Source of the DNA: Wenxinia marina DSM 24838
Lineage (GTDB): Bacteria > Pseudomonadota > Alphaproteobacteria > Rhodobacterales > Rhodobacteraceae
Direction: 5' to 3'
Assembly (NCBI RefSeq): GCF_000379485.1
Contig: NZ_KB902295.1
Span: 1 to 41,479 of the forward strand
DNA: 41,479 nucleotides
The notes beneath the pieces were generated by a model. It worked only from the letters and a program-made list of their open reading frames with translations. It did no database searches and was not told the origin of the DNA. The translations under genes were made by a program, and so were the position numbers. Shown in pieces: positions 10,401-25,400 of this stretch. Every line of letters begins with the position of its first letter. The stretch's first letter is position 1.

Positions 10401-13400
10401 CGGCAGGATCGCGTCGACGGTGATCTTGAGCAGACCGTCGATGTCGATCACCGCGCCTGTCCAGGGACCGGGCAGAGCGATCGTCTGCTGACCCTCGGCG
10501 TCGATCCCGTTCAGCGGCTCGGCGATGCCGTTGCGGCTGACCCGGATCACGCCGTCGTCGCCGAGGAGACCGTCCTCGCCGGTGCCGCCGAAGAGCCGGT
10601 CATCGCCGATCCCGCCCTGGATCTGATCGTCGTGGCCGTTGCCGTAGACCACGTCGTTCCCGGTCATGGCGTGGATGACGTCGTCGCCGTCCTCGCCGAA
10701 GATCAGGTCGGACGCTCCGAGGTTGCCCGTCGAATTGCCCGGAGCGTAGTCGAGAAGGACCGTCGCCCGCGGAATGAGGCGCAAGGTCCCGCGCGAATGC
10801 GGATCCAGCGGATCATCCGGATCATTCCCGATGTCCGCCGCCTGATCGTAATTGTAGATCAGGTAGCCTCCGGCGGCGTTCACGAGCGTGAAGATGTTGC
10901 CGTTGTCGCCCAGAATCGTATCGGCATCGCGGCCATGGACCGCGATATCGGAGACCAGGCTGTCGGCCCCGGTGCCGAGTTCGTTGATCTCGATCTGCGG
11001 GCCCGACCCGCCGAAAACGATGTCGGACCCGTCCGGCCGCTGTCCCGGCGCCGTGAGCGTGTAGAGCGATGAGGAGCCGCCGATCAGATCGTCCTGGCCG
11101 AGGTTGCCGAAGATGACGTCGTTGCCGCCGCCGCCCTCGACGTAGTCCGAGCCGTCGGTGTCGCGCGAGAAGCTCGGCACATGGACCAGCCGGCCCTGGG
11201 CGTCGCGGCCCGCGCCGACGCGCGCCGCCAGGATTGCGCCGTCGCCCTGCACCGTGTCGTTGCCGAGCTGGGCGAATATCTTGTCGTGCGAGGCGCCGCC
11301 GGCGATGTCGTCGTCACCGTACTGCCCGTCGTTGCGCGCCTCCTGTGCCGTGTCGTGATAAAGCGCCCGTATCTCGAACCGGCTCCACGGCGTGCCGACG
11401 TGGCGCGGATCGCTGAAGCGGGTGGCGAGGTCGAGGTTCGCGCTGCCGTCGGCATCGTAGATGTTGCTCGCCGTGAGCTGGACGATACGTCCGTCCTGGC
11501 TGCGGACGTCGATATCGGCCGGCCGCTGGGTGAGACGCGCGTTGTCACCGAAGATCAGGTCCTGGGCTTCGCCGCCGTCGATCCGGTCGCCGCCGCGAAG
11601 TCCGCCTGCCGTCACCCGGTTGGCGCCGCCCATGAGCATGTCGGCCCCGTACCCGCCGAAGATCATGTCGTCGCCACCCTTGTCGATCTGCTCGGTCGAG
11701 ACAGCGGTGATCACGTCGTACGAGGTGGTGCGGATGCGCAGCGGGGGTTCCGTGACATCGACGCGGCCGTGGTCGCCGAAGACGATATCGTCGCCCACGC
11801 CCGCGCGGATCGTGTCGTCGCCCACCACCATCCTGTCGCCGGAGGGTGACAGGAGCGCCCCCGAAACGGCCACGGTCAGGACCGGACCGGCGCGCAGGCG
11901 CTTTTGCGCCTCGGTCAGGCTGTCGTCGCTGTAGACGTCGAGATCGCCGAAGATGTCGACGTTGAAGCCGGAATCCCCCCAGATCTGATCGTGGCCGCCG
12001 CGGCCGAAGATCCGGTCGTTGCCGCCGCCGCCCGCGAGGTGATCGCCGAAATCGGAGCCCATGATGAGGTCGTCGTCCCCGCCGCCGAACGCGGTCACCT
12101 TGCCCACCGCCGCCCCGGCGGTGGCGAAGCCCTCGACGGTCCCGTCGGTCATCGCCGCGCCCGCTTCGACGCGGATGGTCAGCCCGTCGCCCGAAATGGC
12201 CTCGATCCGGTAGGTGCCGATCGCTCCGTCCGCGTCGCTGAGGATCACTTCCCGGCCGATGCGGAAGCCCGACGCGGCCCAGCTTTCCTCCGCCCGGATG
12301 GTGCGGTTCGCGGCATCGACCGTCAGTGCGCCGCTGACCCGAGCCGTCACGAGGATCTCGTCGCGGCCCGCCACCAGGAAGGGACCGGCCAGCGGCAGGA
12401 CGAACCGGCTCTCGCGGTCCTTGTTCTTCTCCGAGGTGAAGGGCGGGAAGGGCTTCTTGCCGAAGTCGCGGCCCTGCGTGTCGTCGGGATCGCCCGAATA
12501 GAAGACGCCGTCCTGCGAGGTATCGCCATAGAGCACCAGCAGCGAGTCCGGGCCACCGCCGCCATCGACCATGATGCGGTCGCCGCCCGCCAGGCCGTCG
12601 TCGCCGATCCGGTTGCCGCCGCCGTGGATCGTGGTCAGGCGGCCGTAGATCGCGGGACGTCCCGCCTCGCCCTCGTCCGCGCCCTGCAGCGTGCCGTCGA
12701 TCCGCAGGATGTCGTTGCCCTGCCCCATGAACAGGTTCAGCACCTCGATGCTGCTCTTGACCGGGTCGGTGACGTAGTTGCCGTTCGAGTCCACCCGCTG
12801 GGTGCCCCAAGAGATGCCGCCCGGCACAGTGGTCGGCTGACCGAAGGCCGCGTCCGGATTGGTCAGGTCGATGGCCATGCCGAAGCCCTTGAGCCCGGTC
12901 GAGGTCATGACGCCCGATTTGTCCTCGCGCGAACCGTCGTCGAAGATGTTCACCACGTCGATCTGCGCCATCTCGTCGGGCTGCGCGCCGATGCCGACGG
13001 GGGTGCCGGGGGTCTCGCCCGGCAGGATGATCGCCTGCACCAGCGTCCGGTCGGCCCCGCTCGATCCCCCCTCGATGCTGAGCGGTCCCTGGATCGCGGT
13101 CAGCAGATGCGGCCGCGAGGCGAAGGATCTCTTGTCCTGCAGGTTCGCAGGCAGCTCGTAGCCGTCGTTGGCCCGGACCGTGATGGTGACCTCGGCATCC
13201 CAGTTGGTCGCGTCGAAGCGGATGGCGTCGGCGACGCGAGTGACCTTGGCGGTCGCGGTCCCCGCGGTCACGCTGTCTCCCGGCACGAGGCGCAGGAACT
13301 CGCGATCCTGGTCGTCACGCTCCAGCAGCGCGATTTGGTAGATGCCGGCATTCGCCCCACTGTCGATCCGGATGCGATGCCCGGGCAGGAACCCGTCGGC

Positions 13401-16400
13401 GAGCCAGCTTCCGCCGTCGAGGCGAGTGATCGTGTCGCCCAGCGCCGAGTCGCCGAAGGCCAGATCGCCCAGATAGAACCCGTCGACCGACGCACGGGCG
13501 AGCTCGACCGATCCCGTCGTCTCGGCCGTCAGTCCGGCGGTCTCCAGCACCAGCCGGTCGGCGAAGACCCCCGCGATCGTCAGCGGACGCCCCTCGCCGG
13601 TGTCGTTGGCGGTGGTGCCGGAGATCGCGAGAAGGTCGCCGATCTCCCAGCCGTCGTCGAGGAACGACCCCTGGTCAGTCCGCTGGATCGTGTCGCCCGA
13701 GAAGGCGAAGCGCCCGGTCGAGACCTCGACGGTCTCGTAGACGCCCGCATCCACGTTGCGGATCAGGCGGTCCGCGCCGAGCGGGCCGATGGCCGAGACG
13801 ATCTCGGTCTGGCCGTCGTCCAGCAGCGGAATCGTCACGACCTCGCCCGGCTCCGGCGCCTTGGCGAGCCGCAGCGTGTAGGTGTCGGTGGTGGTGGGCG
13901 TGACTCGGGTCTCGCCGCCGCTCTCGGTCACGACGACGCTCGGCGTGTCGTTGTCCAGGACCTTCACCGCGGCCTTCGCGGAGGCTACGTCCTCGAACGC
14001 GCCGCCGGTGGAGCTCACCGTCGCTTCGATCTGGAGCCCGCGCGGATCTTCGGGTGTGCTGTCGTCGATGGCGGTGATCTGCACCATCTGCATCGTCGCC
14101 CAATTCGTCGCATCGAAGGTGAGCGTCGTGGCCGAGAACGACAGCTGCCGCGCGGTATCGGGCGCGAGAAGCTCGGCCAGATCGACGGTGACGATCTCGC
14201 CCGGCTCGGGCGCCCGGCTGAGCGAGACCCCGATCTGATCCGTGAAGCCCCGCGGCCCCTCGAGGACGCGCGTGTCGGGGCCGGTCGGCGTCAGGATCAC
14301 GTCCGCCTGATCGTTGTCGAGGACCGTGACCTCGACGTTGCGCACGGCCAGTTCGTCGTAGGTCGCCAACGCCTCGGCATCGCCGTCGGTGGCGGGCACG
14401 ACCTTGACGGTGTGGCTCACCACGATCTTGCGCGTGCCTTCCGCCATGTCGTCGTCGACGGCGGAGAGCCAGACCGATTGGGCCTGGTCGTAGTTGGTGC
14501 TGTCGAACCGCAGGACGATGTCGCGGTTGGGCACGCTCTCGCCCGCGCCGTTGACCGGAACGGTGTGGAAGAAGCCGCTCGACGACTTGCCGAGCAGCAC
14601 GCTGTCGCCACCGTCCGGCCGGCCGTTGCGGTCGGCGTCGACGAAGACGCGCGCCGCGCTCCTGGGATCGGAGGCGTCCTCGTCGTCGGACGAGCGGGAC
14701 GCCGAAACGGTGACATAGACCACCGTTCCCGCCTTGATGGCCTGGTTCAGCGATATCTCGTAGCGGTCGAGGAAATCCCCCTCGCGGACGATGGAGGAAT
14801 TGTCCTCCTCTCCGGCATCGTCGACCTCGCGGATGTCGATGGGGCCCGCGGTGGTGCCGCCGACCGTCAGCTCGACACCCTCGGCGGTCACGCCGGCATA
14901 GCTGCCGTTGCTGAGGACGCCATGGTTGATGACGCCGCTCGTGCCTTCGAGGCCGACCGACGTGATCGCCTTGGTGACGTCGCCGGCCACGTTGATCGTG
15001 TCGCTGCCGAGATTGCCGATGACCCGCACGGCAACGCCGATCGGCGTGCTCTGGACGAAGAACTCGTCGTCCCCCTCAAGCCCGTCGACCTCCAGCACCT
15101 CGACGTTCTCGAACGACACGTTGACGCCCGCGCCGAAGACGCCGTCTTCGCGGATCACGAAGGCGTCGCCGAACTCGGTGCCGAGGATCACGACCTTGTC
15201 GAAGCCCGTCCCGCCGTCGATGCTGACCGGCGCGTTCAGGTTGTAGCGGACAAGATCCTCGCCGGTGCCGGTGTTGATGATGTTGCGGCCCTCGACGGAA
15301 TATTCGTCGATGATCTCCTCGAAGTTCTCGTCGGCCAGCGCGAAGGCCCGGACCACGAAGAGATCGTTGCCCGCGTCGCCTTCGAGCCGGATCTCGGCCT
15401 TGTTGGAATAGACGGTGAACGTGTCGTCGCCGTCGCCGCCCTTGGCGACCAGCGGCGACAGCGCACCCGACGTCAGGTAGCCGCGAGTCGTGCGGACCAC
15501 CTCGGGCGGGGTGTCGCCCGGCGCAGCGCCGAGATGGAACGGCAGCCCGGCCGGATCGGAGGGGTCGGAGACGCCGTGCAGCTGGCCGATCTGGAAGCGG
15601 TCGCTGCCCATCCCGGCATCCAGCGTCGTGGTCGTGGAGTTGCCGTCGACGGCAAACATGTCGTCGCCGCCCAGGCCCAGCACGGACAGCCGCCCGTTGA
15701 CCGCGCGGTCGTAGTTGATGCGCTGCACCGCACTCGGCCGATCGCTCGACGTCTGTGCCTGGCCGATCGCGTTGTCGAGCGACTGGTCGCCGCCGTCGGC
15801 GTCGGCGTGGAGCAGCGCGACGAAGGAGGGGCCGTCCGTCGTCCGCCCGGCGATCGAGGTGATGCGCCGCAGCAGGAACACGTCGGCGCCGTCGGATCCG
15901 GTGATCGCCAGCGTATCCGCGCCGTCGCCCGGCGCTCCGGTGTCGAGCACGTTGATCACGTAGTCGCGCTGGAGGCCGTAGGTGCCCGTCGTATTGACGA
16001 CGACGACGTCGGTACCGGCCTGACCGTCGATGTCGAGCGCGTCCCGCAGGCCGTTGGCCCGGCCGGTGGTCATAGTCCGCAGGGTGTTGACGACGATCTC
16101 GTCCTCCTGCCCGCCGGTCCTGATGTAGCCTTGGGTGTCGAGCTGAAGGTCGTTGACGGTGACGAGGTCGACGTCCCGTCCGCCCCGCAGCAGGAAGCTG
16201 TCCCCGTTCTCGGTCCCGCGCGTCCTGATCTCGCCGCGCAGATCGACGTTGCTGCCGAAGCCGGGATCGGCCTCGGTCGAGGCGCGCTGACCCGTGCCCG
16301 TCCGGTCGGTGTCCACCTCCATGGTGATGGTCGTGCCCGCGATGATGCGCGAATTCGACTTCATGGCGACGTTGTCGCCGACCCACATGGCCGCCCAGAG

Positions 16401-19400
16401 GGCCGCGTTGACCTGGGCGAAGTCCACGCTCTCGGTCGTGTCCTGCCGGAGCAGGCGGCTGCCATCGGTGTCGAAGAGCAGGTCGTCCGCGGGGCTCGTC
16501 GTCGCGTTGGGCAGGCCGCGCGGCAGGATCGGCGTCGCCGCCTCGTCCGGGACGGTCAGTCGGACACGGCCGGTGATCGCGATGGCGCCGAGGAGTCTCA
16601 TCTCGTCGGCCGTCTCGGTGATGAAAACGTCGCCCGTCGCGAAGGCATAGAGGCGGCCGCTGAACGGACCGACGATGCCGGTGTCGACGTCGAGGTCGTT
16701 GGCGAAGAGGCCGATCGAGCCGCCATTGGCGAATAGGTCGATATCGACGCCCGAGACGTCGGGCCGGACCGAGTTGGTCGCGTCGAGGATCGATCCGGAT
16801 TCGGTGGCCAGGGTCACGTCGTCGGAAAGAGAGGCCACGTAGTTCAGCCGCAGGTCGCCCGCCGTCTCGCGGATGCGGATCTCGCCCGCGGCCGTGGCGG
16901 TGAGGTGGCCCGTCTGGGCCACGCCCAGCACCGTGTCGTGCAGGTTGGTCTCGACGAAGTCGGCGCGGCTGCCGATGGCGCCGGTTCCGGCCGTCATCGT
17001 GATGACGGTGCCGACCACATCCGCCGGATCCGCCGCCGAGGCGGACGCGTCGGTCGGGTCGCCGTCGAAGATTCCATCCGGAGCCGTCAGCGTCACCGTG
17101 CTCGCGGAGGAAACAACCTTGCCGATCAGCAGATCGTCGCCATCGGTGCTCCGCACCGCGTCGATCTCGGTCAGTGTGATCGCGCCGTTGGTGGCGGCAT
17201 CGATGAAGTTGCCGGTCGTGCCGGTTGTGACGAGGTCGCCGATGATGTTGGTCGACGCGACGAGCGAGACACTGTTCTCGCCCGGATCGCGAAGGTCGAG
17301 ACCGTCGGGGTCGATGCCCGCCAGGGTGATCCGGCTGCCGGCCTCGGCCAGCCCGACGCTCCAGGTGGTCGAGGCCAGTTCGACGGCATCGACATCGTAG
17401 CCCGACCCGCGGCCGAGCGAGGTCGAGACGCCGGACCGGTCGTCGTAGAAGAAGTTGTGGTAGGTCCCGTCGTCGCCGCTGTCGCCGTCCACCAGGACGC
17501 CCCGGCCGTTCAGGCTGGCGTTCTCTCGCAGGGCGGAGCGCATGAACAGCGTCAGCTCCCGCGCCGCCGCGATGACGCCGATGCTCACCGATGCCGACGA
17601 CGCCGTCAGCGAACCGGTGCGGACGCGCAGGCCGAGATCGCCGAAGAATTCGTCGCCCGCGGCACCGTGGAACGCCTCGCTCTGGCTGTCCTGACGGACC
17701 AGATCGACACGCAGCCGCCCGGCGTCGCTGCCGACGTCTCCCTTGGTGGCCTCGACCCCGTGGAACAGCGAGACCGATTGGACCGACGTTCCGATCGCGA
17801 GGCTGGCGGCGCGCGTCAGGGTCAGGGTGTCGCCCTCGACCAAGGCCACCTGGAAGACCTCTCCGTCGGCCGCGAGGCCCGGCGATCCCACCCGGATCAG
17901 GCCGCGCTCGGCGACGCCCATCGCCGCCCAGTCGGCACCGTCGGTGCGCCGGATCGTCACCGCGCCGCTCGGTCCCGTGCCGACGACGATCTCGGTCTCG
18001 ACCCGAGCCTCGGGCAGGAACTCGAAATCCTTGAAGCTGAGCGCGCGGCCGCCGTCGCCCATCGTGTTGGTCCGGATGATCGCGCCGTCCTCGATCCGGA
18101 GGTCGCCGTTCGCGACGAGGATGCGGGTCTCGCCGAACGGGTTCTCGAACGACGCCTGATCCACGTTGTCGCCGGACAGGATCACGTCCCCTGCCCCGAG
18201 CGCCCTGATGTCGATGAGGCTGTCGCCGAAGCCCTCCTTGATGGCGAGCTTCATGGCGCTGTCGGCACTGTCGCGATCGATGAGCCTCAGCCGTGCCTGG
18301 CCGGTCTCGTTAAGCATGTCGATGCGATTCACGATCAGGTCGTGATCCGACAGGTTCGTCAGCCGCACTTCATCGAAATTGCGCAGCACGCGCAGCTCGC
18401 CCCAGAACTTGGTCGCGCTCTCGTTCGTGAAGTCCTGCTCGATCCGGCCGTTGCCGATGTCCATGACGACGGAACCGGCATTCGTCGGCACGATGTTGGC
18501 CACCTCGATGACCGTCTCGCCACCCGAGGTGTAGCCGGCCGCGGTCCCGGATTCCTTGAAGACGAAATTGCCTGCCGCGTCCTTCAGCTTGACGTTGATC
18601 GCGCGCAGCACGTTGCCGTTGGAATCCACCACCAGTTCCGGCGAGGGGCCGGCGCTGATCTCGATGTCGCCGTCCCATTCGATGGTGGAGGCGATCCGGT
18701 CCTGACCGCTGTTGATGTTCGAACCGCCATTGGTGCCGGTGTCGACGCCGACATAGACCGCCATGTCGTTGTACCCGCTGAAGGTCCTCAGCTTGGTGAG
18801 GGGCACGTCGTTCGGGTGGACGTTCACGTTGCCGACGAGGCGCGGCGCGGCGAATACGGTGACGCCGGCGTCGGCGTCGACCAGGGAGTTGTTCCAGAGG
18901 GTGTTGTCGAACTCCTTGGTGCCCGCGCCGATGCCGTAGAAGACCGCCTTGCCGTCGGTCGTCATCGAGGTATTGCGCTGATCGACCTCGAAGTCGACGC
19001 CGTAGCGGCCGCGGATCAGCGTGCCGTCCACCAGCGCGTTGTTGCCCGTGACCCCCTCGACGAAGACGCCGGTCTCGATGTCGAGCTCGTTGTCGATCGT
19101 GGCGCGGGTGCCGCCGAACAGCCCGCCCGCCTCGGCGCGGGCGTAGCTGTACATGCTGGTATTGCCGCCGAGATCGGCGCTGCTGCCGAGGGCCGGCACG
19201 ATGCCCAGATTGGCGGTGACGTCGACGGTGCCGGCGTCGATCTCGGCGCCCACGCCGATGACCGAAACGGTCTGGATGTCAGCGATGTTGTCGCCGTGCG
19301 CGCCGGCGCCGGCGATCAGGCCGCCGCCGTCCGCGATGGTGGTGTTCGACGTCTCGAAGTCGCTCTGCGAGAACTGACGGTAGTTGCCGGTCGCGTTGAT

Positions 19401-22400
19401 CGTGACGTGCTGAGCCTGGACCTGGGTCGAGGGCTCGGTCGATTCGTTGCTGCCCCCCTGCGCGAGAAGCTGGTGGTTGGTGCCGCCGGCGGCGCTGGAC
19501 GTCAGGCGTTGAAGTCCGCCGATCGCGGTGGTGCTGAAACTGTCGAGTTCGACGTCGCCCTCGGTGTTGGCGACGTAGATGCCGCCGCCCCCGCCGTTCG
19601 AGGCGTAGCCGAGGGCGTCGCTGTCCACGAGCGACGACAGCGTGACGTCGCCGCGCGCGGTGACGAGGTCGGAGTCGATGAAGGCCTGCGCCTCGTTCAC
19701 CACCTGGACGTCGATGGAAGGGAAGGCGAAGGCCAGCGCCCCGCCGCCGCCGCCCCGCGCATCGGCCTTGGTCTGGCCGTCGAACGCGACGAAGACCGTG
19801 TCGCGCAGCGACAGACCCTCGTCGGACTGCAGGCCGAGGTCGGTGTCGTCCGTCGGATTGTCGGGAAGAAGGTCGAGATCGAGGATGAACTCGTGGCGGG
19901 CCGCGGCGGCGGAGGTCAGGTCGATCTCCACCCGGTCGAGGGTGTGCGACCCGGTCAGGTTCACCGGAACGACGGTCCCGCCCTCCAGCGTGACGGTGGT
20001 CGAGGACGAGAAGGTGACGGCGTTGCCGTCCTGATCCACGAGCCCGAACCCGTCGGCGAGAGCCTGCGATCCGGTCTGGTCGATGTAATAGGTCTTGCCC
20101 TCGGTCAGCCCGACCAACGCCTGCGACGAGGCGCGCGTCAGCGAATGCACGGTCGTCTTTTCGTTCGCGCTCGCGTCGGCGGGGATGACCGGACGGACGA
20201 GCTCCTGCGCCGTGACCGGAATGATGACGTTGCCGGCATTGTCTTCGAGCCCGACCGCCTCGTGATAGGTCGCGGCGAGGCGCAGCGAATAGGCGGTGTC
20301 GGCGATGACGTAATAGCCCCGGCCCGACACGAGGCCGCCGATCGTCTCGCCCTTGACCGCCTCGTAGATCACCAGTTCGCCAGTGGTGAAGCCGTGGCCA
20401 ACGTCGAAATCGCCGTCGCCGTCCGTGTCGCGCCCGGTGAAGATCGTGTTGTTGTCCGTCTCGACCGTGTCCGGGTTGTCGCCGCCGGTCAGTTCGACCT
20501 CATTGCCGCTGAACGCGACGTCGACGAGGTTGTGGGCGAAGGTGCTGGCATGTTGCGCGGCGTTGTAGGTGACGGCCTGACCGTCGTCGAAGGGCACCGT
20601 GCCGGTCGGATCGATCTGGTTCGAACTGACGACCGAGCCCGAGAAGCTCAGCCGGTCGTCGGCCGCGTTGAAGACGGAATCCGCCGCCGCGACCCGGATC
20701 GTGTAGTCGTCGACCACCCGCACGCGATAGCTGCTGCCGTCGACGAGGCCGCCGATATCCGCGCCATCGACTGACCGGTAGACGACCGTGGCATTGTCGG
20801 TGAAGCGGTGCTTGGTCGCGAAGGTGATGGTGTCGAAATCGAGATCGACGCTGTCCGAGTTCTCGCCGGACGCCCCAATTTCGACCACCGCGCCGAGCCG
20901 GAAATCGTTGGTGCTGGTCACGCCGGCGTCGTTGGCATTGACGCTGACGACGGCGTAGAGACCGTTCGCCCCGCCCGCGTTCACGAGTTGGACGGTATCG
21001 CCGTCGCCGAGCCCGTGCCGCTCGTAGGTGACGGCGTTGGTCGACGCGCTCATGCCGACGGCTTCGGAGGGCGCGGGCAGGTTGCCGGGGATGACGTCGG
21101 CGCTGACGAGGACGTTCGACGCCTCGACCTGGCTCATGCTGCCGAGGAAGGCCTCGACGTCGTTGTTGGCCTCGGCGTTCGAGATCGCGGCGCCCACGTC
21201 GATGCCGCCGCCGCCGGAGGCCTGCGACTTCGACTTGGCCTCGCCGATGACGTTCACCGCGGTGATGCGCAGATCGCCCGAGAGGATGGCCTTCGCCCCG
21301 GCGTCGAGGAACGAGGCGGTCTCGGTATTGGTGAGGGCGTTGGTCTCCACCCCCCGGCCGCCCAGGGCCGCGGCGGAGACGACGAGGTTCTCCGTCCCCG
21401 ATCCCGCCTGGCTCGTCGTCTCGACCGTGAGGTTGCGCGCGGCCACCTCGGCGTTCGCGCCGACCCAGGCCATCGAGGTGGCGTTGACCGTGGAATCGGC
21501 CAGCAGCACCGCGACGGCGAACCCGCCGCCGGAGCCCACCTCGCCCTCGCCGAAGGCGTAGTCGCGCAGCGTGTCGGACTTGACCGTCACGTCGTTGGTC
21601 ACGTCGACTATGGAATTCGCGCCGAGATAGGCTTCGGCGGTCGCGTCGGCGGTCCCGTCGTCCGAGCCGACCCAGGCGGTCGCGGTGGTCCCCGCGCCGC
21701 CGCCGATCTGCACGCTGACGATCAGCATGTCGACCGTGGCTTCCCGCTTGGTCGCCTCCACCTCCACCGTCAGGCTGTCGCCCACGATCTCGGAGGAAGC
21801 GCCGGTATAGGCCGCGAGCGTGGTCTGGACCGTCGCCGTGGGCAGGAGCGCGGCGATCGCAATCGCGCCGCCCGACCCGCCGTGGGCATAGGCGAAGGCA
21901 TCGCTCGATTCGGTCGCCTTGATCTCGACGTCGCCCCCGTCGCGCAGCCAAGTCGCCGCGCCGCCTGTTGTGCCGTCCGTGCGCCCGAAGATCGCCTCGG
22001 TGTAGCCGCTGATGAAGGCGTCGGCATCGCCACCGCCGCCCGCCCCGAGGGAGACCGCCGCCGCGAGCGTGTCGGTATCGGCGTCGCGGAAGGCGTCCGC
22101 CGTCACCTCGACGTCGCCGCCGGTGATCTGCGTCCCGCTGCCGATGACGGCGCTCGTGTTCCGGCTCACGTCGGTTTCGGCCAGCATCGCGGCGATGGCC
22201 ACGGTGAGGCTGCCCGACACGCCGAGCACTTCGGCCTCGGCGGTGCTGTCGGCCTCGGCATGAACCCGTGTCCTGCCGGAAACGGTGAGCGTCGTCGCCT
22301 CGCTCGACGTCGCCCCGCGGGCGGCGCCGATATAGGCCGCCGTGGTGCCCGAGACATCCGCCTCGGCATTGGTCCCGACACCGGTGACGCCGAGGCTGAA

Positions 22401-25400
22401 GCCGAACGGACGCCCTCGGGCATAGGAATCCTCGAGCGAATCCGCCTGAACATCGACATCGTGGGCGATAATGGTCGACCCGCTCTGGATCCGGGCCGTG
22501 GTGTCGCCGCTCACCGTCGCGGGGCTGACCACCGCGGCCGCGCCGGCCGTCGCCGTCACCGCGATCGCGATGCCTTCGGAATTCGCGTAGTGGGACGACG
22601 TCGCGTGCACGTCGATCTCGCCCGTGCCGTCGCCGTTGCGAACCGCCGTCACGCTCGGCCGGGAGGTCACGCCGCTCTCGTGCCCGATGGAGGCCAGGGT
22701 GCTCCGGCTGTAGGTCGCCTCGCCACCGGCGCCGCCGCCGCCGTAGGACCCGACCGCGACGGAGACCAGATCCTGGTCCACCGTTCCGGAACTGTCGGCC
22801 GTCACCCGGACGTTGCGGCCGGTCACGTTGGCGCCGCCGGTGATCGCGCCGGTCACGGTCCCGGACACGATCGCGTCGGCCAGCATGACCGAGATCGACA
22901 GCGCGCCGAGCGATCCGCCCTGCGCTTCGGCCTTGGCGTCGCTCGTCGCGTCGGCGTCCACGAGGACGTCGCCGCTGACGGAGATCTCGCCGCCGGTGAT
23001 CCTGGCGATCGTGTCGCTCTTGACCTCGGCCGAGCTTTCGACGCCCGCGCCGCTCGCGAGGATCGAGAGCGACGCCGCGACGCCCTGCGCCTTCACCACG
23101 TCCTGATCGGAATCGGCGATGACGGAGAGTGTCTGGCCCTTTGCCACGTTGGTGCCGGTCATCGTCGCCGAGACGTCGCGATCGATCTCGTTGTCGATCA
23201 GCACCACGGCCCCGGCGACGCTGACGACGCCGACGGCGACCGAGGCGCCCACGCCGATGGAGGAGAGGGACGTGGTGTCGATCGCCTTGACCGTCACGTC
23301 TCCCGTCGCCGCGATGTCGCTGGACGCTGTCTCGGCCTTGACGGTTCCACTGGCCTTGTTCTCGACCGACACGACCGCGCCGGAGACGGCGACCGAGATC
23401 AACGAGGTCGTCACCGAGATCGCCGCCGCGACCGTCACGTCGGTCATCGTCGTGAGGGAGGTCGCCGCGACGCGGACGTCGCCGCTGCGGTTGTCGGTGC
23501 CGTCAGTGTCCTCGTCCGGGCCCGTCGTCTCCACGTTGGAGCCGCTGATCTTGGCGAGGACGTCGCTGCCGACCTCGTTCTCCACGACCGCCGCGGCGGC
23601 GGAGACGGCGATGGACACGCCGGACTTGGGATTTGTGATGGCGAGCGCGAAGGACGCGGCCACGGCCACGCCGTCCACCGTCGCGGTCTCGTCGGCGAGA
23701 ACCTCGACGCTGCCGCCGATGATCCGGGCTACGCTGGTGTCCGGCGCAATCTCCACCGTTCCATCGGACTCGACGATCTCTGCGGTCACGTCGTTGTCGA
23801 TGTCGTTGCTCGAATACCCGCCGCCGAGCGCGACGGCGACCGAGACCTCGGCGCTGCCGGCGATGGACGCCGCCGCGCCGACCGCGATCGATTCGACCGA
23901 GGCCGTGCTGTCCGCCTCGACCTTGACCGCGTTCGTGGCATGGACGGTGCTGTCCGAGACCCGGGCGCTGATCGTATTGTCGATGTCGCTCTCGCTGACA
24001 TAGACCCCGATCGAGATCGAGACCGAGCCGGTGCTGCCGACCGACACGCTGAGCGCGGCGCCGACCGCGCTGGAGAAGATGCCCGCCGCATCGATGGCCT
24101 GGATGGTCACCGAACCGGCCCTCGCCCCGCCAGAGCCGCCGGTGATGGAGCTGTCGCCCGTCACCTCGGCGGTGATCGTATTGCTGATGTCGTTGAACGC
24201 GAAGCCGCCCGCGAGCGCGACGCCCGCTCCCACCGCGCCGGTCGAGACGCTGACCGCGCCCGAGATGCCGTAGGCATAGGCGTTGATCCTTGCCGGGCGG
24301 TCCTGGGCGACGGCGCTTTGGTTCGCGGCCTTCACCTCGATCAGGTCCGCAAGGAAGGCGGAGGCCGTCTCGCCCGTGGCGGGAAGGGTCGTGGCCGTCA
24401 CGGTCACATCGCCCGTCGTGGCGATGTCGCTATCCGTCACTCGGGCGATGATGCCGTTGTCGATCTCGTTGACCGAGATCGAGGCGGCGAGGCTGAAGGC
24501 CACGGAGGCGTTGCTGCCGAAGCCGAAACTGAACGTACCCGCCAGCGCGAACGTGTCGATGGAACTGTCGTCGCGGGCGAAGATCGCGACGTCGCCGCCG
24601 CCGGTGCTGGTGACACTGGTGCCGTCGAGCTCCGCCGTGGTGTCGAAGTCGATGTCACTGATCGCGATGCTGCCCGCGCCGGCGAAGCCGACGGACGTGC
24701 TCGAACCGACGTTGACGGCCACCGACACGCCGAGGACGAACGTGTCGATCTTGGCCGCGCTGAGCGCGCCGACGGTGACGTCGCCGTCGTCCGTCGTGAC
24801 GGTGGTGTCCTCGACGGTGGCGCCGACCGCGGGCGTGGCGGCCCCCTCGAGACCGCGGATCTTGTTGACCGAGACGGCCACGCCGAGCGAGACGCTCGCC
24901 GTGGACTTGATGCCGACCGCGACGGCGACGCCGCCGGCATCGGCCTTGATCTCGGCAGTGTCGGTGATCGCCCCCTGGATGAGGACGCCCTTGTCGCCGC
25001 CGGTAATGGTGCTGTCGCTCACGTCGGCGAGCGACCTCATCCGGATGTCGTTGCCGGACCCGGTCCCCGCCAAGCCGACATTCGCATCCCCCGCGCCGAC
25101 CGCGCCCGCCCCCGCGATGGTCAGCGCCTGGACCTTGACGCCCACGTCGGACGTGATGACGACGTCGTTGTCGGCGCCGTTGGAGGTCGTGCCGCCGGTC
25201 ACCGTGGCGTTCGACACCTCGGCCTTGGAGTCGACCGTGAGGTTGTTGATCCCGATGGACAGGCCCATCGCTCCGGTATTGGAGCCCTTGGTGCCCAGAG
25301 CGATCCCGAAGCCGCCGGCATCGGCGTCGATCTCGGAGTCCTCGGTCGAGGTGATCGAGACCTGGCCCTTCACGGCGGAGACCGTGCTGCCTGCGGTCGC

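Noticed and set aside
9800-12105. RTX array read as a CRISPR or short DNA tandem repeat
   Set aside because: The periodicity is at the protein level (nine residues) and the DNA units vary; there are no identical repeats with unique spacers.
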